A DNA stretch of 64,000 nucleotides from Arthrobotrys musiformis. Its lineage: Eukaryota; Ascomycota; Orbiliomycetes; Orbiliales; Orbiliaceae. The stretch spans positions 1,240,001 to 1,304,000 of the forward strand of contig JAVHJL010000008.1 in assembly GCA_036971715.1 (NCBI GenBank). The letters are read 5' to 3'. Of this stretch, positions 46,202-54,532 are shown one piece after another; positions within the stretch are counted from its first letter, which is position 1; the number at the start of each line of letters is the position of its first letter. A program made the position numbers and the translations under genes. Under the pieces are notes generated by a model. That model searched no databases. It worked only from the letters and a program-made list of their open reading frames with translations, and was not told where the DNA came from.

Positions 46202-48143
46202 TTAGTTTGCGGGGATGTATTTATATCTATCGTCATGTCAGCATATCTCCGAGGAAAGAATGATAGGGAAAGGGGGGAACATACGGATTCATAATCCCCT
46301 TCGGGTCGAAAGTATTCTTCACCCGCCTCATGATCTCTAGCGCCGTCGCATCGCGACTGTATTGCACGAAATCCCGTTTCGCAAACCCCAATCCGTGCTC
46401 GGCACTGATGCTCCCCTTCCTCTTCTCGATCCACTCGTAAACCCACGGTTCCAGCAGATTCTCCACCTTCTTATCATACCACCTCACCGGTACGTTCAAA
46501 TGTAAATTCGAATCACCCATATGACCCCACCCGACGACTCCGATCACAGGCTTTGAGTCGTCCTCCGTGCCGCCCACCAATCCCGCTTCATCGAATAATT
46601 TTCTACAATCCTCGATTAGGGTGTAAAAGTCGTTGAGCGGGATCGAAACATCGTATTTATACGTCCCACCCCAATGCGCACACGCCTCCGGCAACCCCTC
46701 TCTCCACCTCCACAGCGTCTGCGCCTGCGTTTCATCCTGCGCTACCGTTCCGTCGGCCACGATCTCCTCGCCCATGACTTCTTCCAAAAACGCCTCGAGC
46801 TTGGCGGAATCGTGCTCGCCGTTCGAACCGCTGGTTTCGATTAATACATGGAACGGGTAGCGGTCGGAGAGCGGGTATGGTTTCCCCGTGGTTTTGTGGA
46901 AGAGATCTTGGGTTAGTCCGTCCATTAGTTCGAATGCGGATAAAATCTCGCCGAGGTCAGTTTTGGCCTTCGTGAACGCCCGTTTGACGTGGTCGAATGA
47001 GTTTAGGCCAAAGTAGGCGGTGTTGACGGCGTTGGATCTCCTAGGGCAGAGAATCGAGATGCCGGTGATGATTCCAACCGTCCCCTCCGATCCGATGAAG
47101 ATTTGTTTAAGATCGAACCCCGTGTTATTTTTTCTTAACGTCTGTAAATCGTGGAGGATCGTGCCGTCGGGGAGGACGGCCTCGACGCCGAGTACGGTCC
47201 CGTGAAGACTTCCGTATCTTAAAAGCCGTAGACCACCGGCGTTCGTGGCGACGTTACCGCCTACGTGGCAGGAACCTTTGGCACCGAGGTCGAGTGGGAA
47301 GATGTGGTTCCGTTCGCGGAGGTAGGAGTCTGCGGATTCGAGGATCACGCCGGCGTCGCAGACGAGGACGCCTGAGACTTCGTCGAAGCTGCGGATGGAG
47401 TTCATTGCTGATAGGCTGATTACGATTTCGTCGAATACGGGGACCGAGCCACCTTTTTTTTTATCCTTTTAGTATACCCTTCATACTCTAATATTCATAT
47501 TTTGTGATGGCTGAACATACCGACGAGCCCGGTGTTCCCACCCTGCGGCACAACGGCCAAATTCCGATCATTGCAATACTTCAGGATCTGGCTGACTTCC
47601 TCCGCCGACTTTGGTTTCAGGACCAGCTGCGATTGGCCGCGGTATTTGCGCACCCAGTCGGTATTGAAACCATCGAGTCCGGATGCATCGTCCTGGGCAT
47701 CGATTATGGATGATTGCGAGCTTAATATAGATTTGAAGTGGTCGACGTCCTCGCGGGTCAACTGGGACGGGTAGAAATACTAGCGTCAGGATTTGCATTT
47801 TTTTTGGCATAGACTATATATAGTGGGTGGGTCTGACTGACTTTGGAGAATTTAGGGTCTCTTTGGACGTTTGGATAACTGTAGTGGTAAACATTTGGTT
47901 GTCAGATGAGCTGTATCGAATGATATTGTGGTTAATGTTGGACGCATACTTGTCCGCTGTGAACTTGACTTCCTTCGAGGCAGCGTAGCATCTCGCAGGC
48001 CGAGTGGAGAACGTTCGAGGGACCGGAGTATTCAAGTGTGACGTTCTACCCGATAGAAGTCTACCGGATGCTGTTCTCGAAGAACGGCAGGCGGCATTAG
48101 AGCGCACCAGCGTCCGCAGTGTCGCGCGACTGAGGGGCTGCAT
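46202..48143 (-). CDS. Mitochondrial FAD-linked D-2-hydroxyglutarate / D-lactate dehydrogenase
   Basis: Five exons (47950-48143, 47842-47878, 47521-47779, 46285-47452, 46202-46226) give 560 aa. The N-terminus is a mitochondrial presequence (RTLVRSNAACRSSRTASGRL, then PRTFSTRPARCYAAS). The PCMH-type FAD-binding domain has the PQGGNTGLVGGSVPVFDEIV stretch and FPLDLGAKGSCHVGGNVATN, with GGLRLLRYGSLHGTVLGVE. The C-terminal FAD-oxidase domain has GWGHMGDSNLHLNV and ISAEHGLGFAKRDF. This is the DLD2/D2HGDH group, which oxidises D-2-hydroxyglutarate or D-lactate and passes electrons onward in mitochondria. The 25-nt last exon completes the conserved end as MNPYKYIPAN. Reading through without that intron gives a different, unlikely tail. 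Confidence 0.9.
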
Positions 48144-48723
48144 TTTTGTTCAATTGTTGCAGCTGTTGGATTTTGAGAACCGCCCTCAGAGGCCGTAGGA
48201 TATCCTACGAGATATAAAATTTAAAACAGTGCAACGGAGAGAACTAGAATTCGAATTAACTGAAGAAGGATACAACGGCGTCGGTTAATATAATATAGTA
48301 ATTGAACTTGATCCGATCTCGCAGGTCGGCTTCGGGAGGAGGAGTGGGGGCAGCCGACAAGCTAGTTATATTATACGTTACCCCAGCTCACTAACCATAA
48401 ATTAGAGCTAACGTAATTGCAACCAATGCAAGGTACCTCAATTCGAATTCAACCGTGGAGCCTGCTTATATAATCATTAAATATATATAAACGCGCGTGT
48501 AATTAGACGCGGTCTCGGCGGACAAACACGTCGACAGCCAACACACCAACACATAAGCTACAGCTTGTGCTTGGCCCCGGTCCCACGACGCTCCTCATTC
48601 ACCATTACGCAGCCCTCCTCCTCCAATTCCATCACATCCCATCGACCCCGTCCACCATAATACGGCCTTCTATATCTCCCCCATAGCTTCTGCAATTACC
48701 TTCTACTCCCCCTTCATCTCACC
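48144..48723. other. Divergent promoter region
   Basis: Shared upstream region of the dehydrogenase (-) and proteasome (+) genes. The final 200 bases are C/T-rich, typical of a fungal leader. I did not find the GGTGGCAAA proteasome control element known from yeast. Confidence 0.5.
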
Positions 48724-49860
48724 ATGGCCGGTTCTTACGATCGTGCTCTTTCAGGTATGTTGCAACATCGAAAGCTCTCTCTTGCTCGAGCTTGGTACAG
48801 CTAGCTAACATCGAGCTTCAGTCTTCAGGTACTTCCATATAACCCCGTCGACCACCGTTACATATTATTCGCACAATTCTAAACATCAGTAATCTATAGT
48901 CCCGACGGCCACGTCTTCCAAGTCGAATATGCCCTCGAAGCCGTCAAAAGAGGTACGCCCATTACGCGTCACACCCCCACCATCCAAACCCTCTTCACGA
49001 AAAAAAACCACTAACATTCTCCCCTCCACAGGCACCTGCGCCGTCGGCGTAAAAGGCAAATCCATCGCCGTCCTCGGCTGCGAAAAGCGTTCCGCCGTAA
49101 AACTCCAAGACACCCGCATCACCCCTTCCAAAATCGGCCTGGTCGACCAACACGTCTGCCTCGCCTTCGCCGGTTTAAACGCCGACGCAAGGATCTTGAT
49201 CGATAAAGCCCGCGTCGAGGCTCAATCCCACAGGTTGACCGTCGAGGACCCCGTCACTATCGAGTATATTACCAAATATGTTGCCGGTGTACAGCAGAAG
49301 TATACCCAGAGCGGGGGTGTTAGGCCGTTCGGGATCAGTACTTTGATTATTGGGTTCGATCCGAAGGATGAGACGCCTAGGTTATATCAGACCGAGCCGT
49401 CGGGTATCTATTCCGCCTGGTACGGCTGCACTTTCTTTTATCGATACATTGGAGGGAAATGCTAACGAGAGAACAGGAAAGCAAATGCCATCGGACGATC
49501 GAGCAAGACCGTACGAGAGTTCCTGGAAAGAAACTTCAAGGAGGATATGGACCGCGAAGAGACAATCAAACTCACCGTCAAGTCGCTACTGGAGGTTGTA
49601 CAAACCGGTGCGAAGAACATCGAAATCGCAATCATGGCACCGGGCAAGAAAGTCGAGGTGAGTAACCCCACAATCACGTATCCTCACCGAGATACTAACC
49701 CAAGCAATAGTATTTAGAGGCCGAGAAGATAGAAAGCTACGTGAAGGAAATCGAAGCCGAAAAGGCCGCCGAACAAGCAAAGAAGAAGGGAGGACGGGGC
49801 GGCGCATCCGCATCTGCAGCCGGCACCAGCACACCAAGCGGAGGAGTAACGGGATCGTAG
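48724..49860 (+). CDS. pre6: 20S proteasome subunit alpha-4 (Pre6/PSMA7)
   Basis: Six exons (48724-48754, 48822-48828, 48900-48952, 49032-49419, 49477-49657, 49711-49860) give 269 aa. The start MAGSYDRALSVFSPDGHVFQ, then VEYALEAVKRGTCAVGVKG, is the alpha-subunit signature, with YDRALSVFSPDGH characteristic of alpha4. Further family blocks are LGCEKRSAVKLQDTRI, KIGLVDQHVCLAFAGLNADA, GGVRPFGISTLIIGFD and YSAWKANAIGRSSKTVREFL. A basic, Ala/Gly-rich C-terminal tail is normal for fungi. It sits in the outer rings of the 20S core. The second exon is a 7-nt micro-exon (TCTTCAG) that encodes the VF/S junction. It is required to keep the conserved sequence, and both sides have good splice sites. Confidence 0.95.
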
Positions 49861-50107
49861 TTTATCTTTCCCCTTTTTCTTTCCTGGATGATAGAAGAAA
49901 AAGACTATTTGGTGAATCGATATCATGAGATAGACAGACCAGACCATCTATGAAGAATACCAAGGAAGTTTTTTTGCTCTCTCTTGGAATAAAGCGCACA
50001 AAACAGCCACAAGATGATGAAGAGAAACGCCTATATGAACCGCTCAAGAACTCTCATAGAAACTGTAAAAAGACAAAACCCCCAGATGCAGATTAAATGC
50101 CGTATGA

Positions 50108-50654
50108 TCATCCCAATCTATCCGCCGTCTCAGCCACATCAAACAGCTCACTCTCGTCAAAATCCTTCAATCTATCATCCTTAATAAACCTACACCCCAA
50201 ACCCCATTAGCCTCTCACCCCAAACCTCAAAAACAAAGGGGGGGGAGAACCCACCGATTATCCATCCTAACATCCTCACTCTCAACCCTCAACGCCGCCC
50301 GCGGAGTCTTCGCCTCCAATACATAATGATTATCGCAATGCGGACAATACTCATCCGCCTCCTCGAACTCCCTCGAGTCCTTCCTGAACGCCTTCTTGCA
50401 TTTTTTACAGATCAGTGTTACCTCTGCTGCCTTCAGGAGCGGATGGGTCTCGGATTCGGCGTGGCAGTCCGGGCAGTCGAACCATTTTCGGCCTTTTTTT
50501 TATATTTCTTAATTAGAATATTGGTTGAGGTGGGGTGTGGAGGGGAGTATTACAGCAGGGCGAGCGGATGGAGACTTGAGCGTTTAGGATGTGTTTACTA
50601 CGAGACGTTAGCTACCTTCATACAATATCGATAGAGGGGTATAACAAACCACAT
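50108..50654 (-). CDS. Small CHY-type zinc-finger protein (122 aa)
   Basis: Four exons (50650-50654, 50554-50597, 50255-50492, 50108-50189) give 122 aa, with all phases consistent. The protein begins MCKHILNAQVSIRSPCCRKW and continues with FDCPDCHAESETHP, LICKKCKKAFRKD and EADEYCPHCDNHYVLEAKTP, then ends VAETADRLG. The paired Cys/His clusters match the CHY zinc-finger family, known from RCHY1/Pirh2 and from yeast Hot13, which acts with zinc in the mitochondrial intermembrane space. The single-domain fungal version is otherwise poorly characterised. The first coding exon is just ATGTG, spliced by a GTTTGT donor and a GCTAAC branch point to the exon starting with T. This supplies the conserved MCKH start. 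No single exon is long enough to stand out as an ORF. Confidence 0.8.
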
Positions 50655-51304
50655 ATTGAACAGCTATACTATCGCGACTAAGAACTCCAGTATTAGGTTT
50701 CTACAGCTGGTGGAAGGGGCGCTCGGAAAACTCAAGATTGCTGATGGTACCGAGGATCTAAGTCTAGAAATGCTGGGGTAAAATTGCTAAGCTATTCTGG
50801 AGTTTGGAAATTTATATCGAGGCGAGCTCTGTCAGTGGCGAAAGGAAGCTTTATATGGGTGTTTGATAAGCAACACTTTCTGTATCGGGGTGGGAATGTC
50901 GTTTGGCCAATCGGAATTGTTACACGAAAATTACCACATGGTCAACGCACTTATCTTTGGTTCGAGATGTATGATTTACGAGTCACGATGTTTGGAGAAA
51001 TAGAAGGATATAATTGAAATCAAGCCATTGAATATTCGATAAGCATCATGCACTATTGTTCTCTCTTCCCCTTCGGAAAATACAAAACTCCGGTATCGCT
51101 ATGCTATGGATTACATAAAAGAAAAAACGCGAGCAGAAAACAAATGAAGAAAAGGGAATCAGACTAGACTAGTACAACAGAAGAACAAGGAACAAGCAGA
51201 TTCAAAATCGTAAATGGAAGCAAAAAGGCAAAAAGTCGAGATTGGAAAGATGTTATAAAATGGTGGAGAAGATGGTTGGGAGAAGATGGTAAAGAGGAGG
51301 GTTC
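50655..51304. other. Intergenic
   Basis: Upstream of the CHY gene and downstream of the Egh16-like gene. No reading frame shows coding texture. A-rich sequence near 51110-51210 is probably the 3' region of the Egh16-like gene. Confidence 0.5.
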
Positions 51305-52630
51305 TTAATGGAACCAGCGTCTGCGGATGTAGGAGTCTTCGGATCGCTTGATCTTGTTTCCGTTGTTTCCGTTGAAGTTCCCATCGCCGTTGTTTCCGTT
51401 GAAGTTTTCGTTTCCATTGTTATTGTTGAAGTTTCCATTGCCATTGCCGTTTCCATTGTTGAAGTTTCCGCCGTTTCCGCCATTGTTTCCATTGTTTCCA
51501 TTGCCATTGTTGTTATTGAAGTTGCCACCGTTGTTTCCATTACCGTTTCCATTGCCATTTCCGTTGTTAAAGTTTCCGTTTCCATTGTTGTTTCCGTTAC
51601 CATTGTTGAAGTTTCCGTTTCCATTTCCGTTGTTTCCATTGCCGTTGTTGAAGTTTCCATTCCCATTTCCATTGTTATTTCCATTGCCGTTGTTGAAGTT
51701 TCCACCGTTATTACCGTTGTTATTGTTATTGCCGTTTCCATTGCCGTTGTTGAAGTTTCCGCCGTTGTTGTTCCCGTTATTGTTATTCCCATTGCCGTTG
51801 TTGTTATTGCCATTGCCGTTGTTGTTATTGCCATTGCCGTTACCGTTGTTATTGCCATTATTATTTCCATTGCCGTTGTTATTACCGTTATTATTGTTAT
51901 TGTTATTCCCATTACCGTTATTATTATTCCCCGTATTACCGCCCTGAGCGTTTTCAACAGGTTGGGTGGGGGTGGGAGGCGCAGGCTTAGCAGTGTTCTC
52001 CGGCGCACCGACAGTCTGCACGATCTGAACGGGTACACAGCCACCGAACGGTCCATTACCGGCGGCATTCTGACATCTAACCATACAGATATTCTTCACA
52101 TCCCCAGCTTCACCGGTACAAGTCGTCCCGGCACCGAATCTGGCGAATAAAGCATTCGTAGAAGCCTCACGAGCGGGATTAACACCGCCCGCTCCGGCGA
52201 CTTGCTGCGATACCTCCATCGCCACGAAGCTAGCGCCGGTACCGGTGGTATCGATCATACAGATGAATGGACCGGCGCCGTCGGCGTTGACTTGGTGGAG
52301 GGTGAAGCGGATTTCTCCGCCCTGACGGACTTGTGGGATTTTACCGGCTTGGGCCATGGCGAGGGTTAGTTCGGCGACTTTGTTCTCGCCGCCTTTGGGG
52401 GTGCGGCCGCAGCCTTTGGCGGCTTGGATGGTGGTTTGGCCGCCGAAGACTGTGCTGTCTTGTTGGAAGGGTTGGGCGCCGGTCCCTGTGCGTGGGATTG
52501 AGGGGTCCATTCCTAGGGCTGCGCCGATGGGGCCGCCTTCGTTGCCCACTGCTACGGTTATGACGGAGTGGGCTGTTATGGAGGGGATGAGGGAGGCGAG
52601 GAAGGTGGAGAGGAGGAGTTTGGAGTGCAT
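51305..52630 (-). CDS. Egh16/MAS-like secreted protein with Asn/Gly-rich tail
   Basis: An intronless frame from the ATG at 52630 gives 441 aa. A further in-frame ATG lies upstream, but MHSKLLLSTFLASLIPSITA is a clean signal peptide, with cleavage predicted before HSVITVAVGNEGG. The conserved part (AALGMDPSIPRTGT, TVFGGQTTIQAAKGCGRTP, FTLHQVNADGAGPFICMID and ICMVRCQNAAGNGPFGGCVP) matches the Egh16/GAS1/MAS family, known from appressoria of plant pathogens and expanded in nematode- and insect-infecting fungi. After a Pro-rich linker, the C-terminal third is almost only Asn and Gly with regular Phe (NFNNGNGN-like units), ending KIKRSEDSYIRRRWFH with a possible Kex2 site. Mature protein would begin with His. 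It is probably extracellular or wall-bound. Biochemical activity is unknown. Confidence 0.85.
   Translation of the reverse strand: MHSKLLLSTFLASLIPSITAHSVITVAVGNEGGPIGAALGMDPSIPRTGTGAQPFQQDSTVFGGQTTIQAAKGCGRTPKGGENKVAELTLAMAQAGKIPQVRQGGEIRFTLHQVNADGAGPFICMIDTTGTGASFVAMEVSQQVAGAGGVNPAREASTNALFARFGAGTTCTGEAGDVKNICMVRCQNAAGNGPFGGCVPVQIVQTVGAPENTAKPAPPTPTQPVENAQGGNTGNNNNGNGNNNNNNNGNNNGNGNNNGNNNGNGNGNNNNGNGNNNNGNGNNNNGNNNGGNFNNGNGNGNNNNNGNNGGNFNNGNGNNNGNGNGNFNNGNGNNGNGNGNFNNGNGNNNGNGNFNNGNGNGNGNGNNGGNFNNNNGNGNNGNNGGNGGNFNNGNGNGNGNFNNNNGNENFNGNNGDGNFNGNNGNKIKRSEDSYIRRRWFH
51380..51940 (-). repeat. Asn/Gly(/Phe)-coding repeat tract
   Basis: Degenerate GGN-AAY repeats inside the Egh16-like gene encode about 185 residues of N and G with NF at irregular 8-20 residue steps. 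The repeat uses mixed codons, so it is not a simple microsatellite at DNA level. Its antisense strand reads an artefactual Leu/Pro- or Val/Ile-rich ORF. Confidence 0.85.
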
Positions 52631-54532
52631 TTTTGGGATATTATGTATATAAGATGGGGAAGTAAAAATAATTGGATTGCAGGGATAGAAAAAAAAGATC
52701 GTCAAGATCGTATAGAATGTAATAAAAAGACCACCGGGGCCGATAAAAAGAAATGAAAAAGGAAAAGGAAAAGGAAAGTGCTTGATGCTGTAGGCTGGAA
52801 AAGATCGAAGGCTTGCTTGATGATCGAGAATACAGACGGCCGGTTGTGCTGGTTATATACACCACTTACCCTTACAATAGCTTCATCATATACTACAATA
52901 TATTAATCTATAATACCGATATAATATTACTCTAAAAATTAATTCCCTTTTGAAACAACATAGTTTACTACTATCCCGCCGTACGAGAGCCGTCCGCCGC
53001 CGCATTCGCAAGTCACAATCCTAGCCCCCAAGATTATAATTATCCTACCAAAAATAAAGAATTACACTAGTGATTTGTTTCTTGTATGAACTCGTCTGGT
53101 CTCTCTCCCAAACCCAGGTTTGAAACAAAAAAAGGTACACGTTGTATAAGCAGCCCAGCTGTCAGTGACAACAGAAGCCCCCATTTTACTATATAAAGCC
53201 TAGCCGTTTCTTTCGGATGATACCGAAACAGGAATTAAATCCTGCCCCTCCTTGGGTAATTTGCGATAAAACGTGCTAACCCGTTAAACGCATGGGATTA
53301 CTACATTCGGAAGAACGATGCGGCTGTAGATATTTTTGCCTAGCTATTTTGTTAGGCGGTTTATTCATAAGCCTTGGATGTTGAGGGTATAAAAAATAAA
53401 CTAGGGGAAGGGGTTGGAGGAGGGAAGAATTTGTTTCGTTTACTATAAACGTTTAGCTGGCTAGACTGGCTGGTCGGAATATATGCGCTGCGTGACTCCT
53501 GTTTACCTGGATCTGTTGATTTCTTGTTCGACGCCTTAGCTTAGCACCTGGGAGTAGGGACAATGCGGCATATGCAGGTTCGGCATGTCCGGTTGGCTTG
53601 TTATCAGAATCCCTCCGTCTGGAACCGGGCTTTTGAAGAAACCTCATACGTCTGAAGACATCTGGTTGCGAGGGGACTAAACTCGAAAAGAAGCGGCACA
53701 GCCTACTTCACATTCAGCTGCCGGTCTTCCGAGGGTCAAACAAATTCTTCTTGAAGCTGCGATACTAGCATTCGATATCGTCTTTACGATCTTTTTAGTT
53801 TGATAGGAAAGATCTTGGAGAACTTGTTTATGGATCAGGCACAACACGTTTCGACGGTCCCCCGGCTGCCAAAAATACCACACACCGCTAACGCTTCCTT
53901 GTGAATAACTTTTGGGGGAGGATAAACTTGCCCTTAACGCTGATCTAACCCATGTGAACCATGTTTTCACGGTGATACTATTCCGGTTTGTAAATATCTA
54001 TCGAGGAATACAGACAGGTTATCGTGAAGTATGTATTGTTTCCGAGATTAAAAACATTCAGTTTATATTTTCGATCTTGAAAAATTTAAAGTGCTACCTC
54101 ATGACGTATTTTCCCCTACGTACCTATGGATAGGCATCTTGTTCCAATAGATGATAATGGTAAGATCGCGATCGATCTGCCCTCGGAAGAGCATTGCCGG
54201 TGGCATGTTTGATATTAGATTTGACGCAGATCTGTGGTTCGTAATATCAACTCTGCTAATATATATACTAATAAAAACGAAATCCTACCCGGGGTGTCAG
54301 AGGTAGGCACACCCGAAGACCAAGATAGGTATGTATGTACAAGATATGGTACACCTTGATTCCGCCAAACATTCGAATGGATGATATGGTACACTAGCTG
54401 TGTTCGTGAAATCAAAACAAGAAAAAAGGGAAATGCAGAAGTATATATACATACATGCAAGCGACTTATATACACGCAACCACCCACCGACTTAATTCTA
54501 CTCTCGCAGTCATTGGTGACCCTGATAGGGCA
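52631..54532. other. Intergenic
   Basis: Promoter side of the Egh16-like gene and 3' flank of the next minus-strand gene. A 97-codon frame at 53677-53970 (-) has no features I trust. Otherwise AT-rich and non-coding. Confidence 0.5.

Noticed and set aside
48929..49465. Continuous 178-aa frame in the proteasome gene starting MPSKPSKEV
   Set aside because: It reads through two introns (48953-49031 and the one at 49420). Only the spliced form gives the conserved alpha4 sequence.
51308..52150. Long plus-strand ORF (280 aa, Val/Ile/Ser-rich) and a Leu/Pro-rich one at 51348-51947
   Set aside because: Both are antisense shadows of the Asn/Gly repeat in the Egh16-like gene. The minus strand has the signal peptide and family motifs.
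53677..53970. 97-codon minus-strand ORF
   Set aside because: Composition looks random and no splice partners were found.
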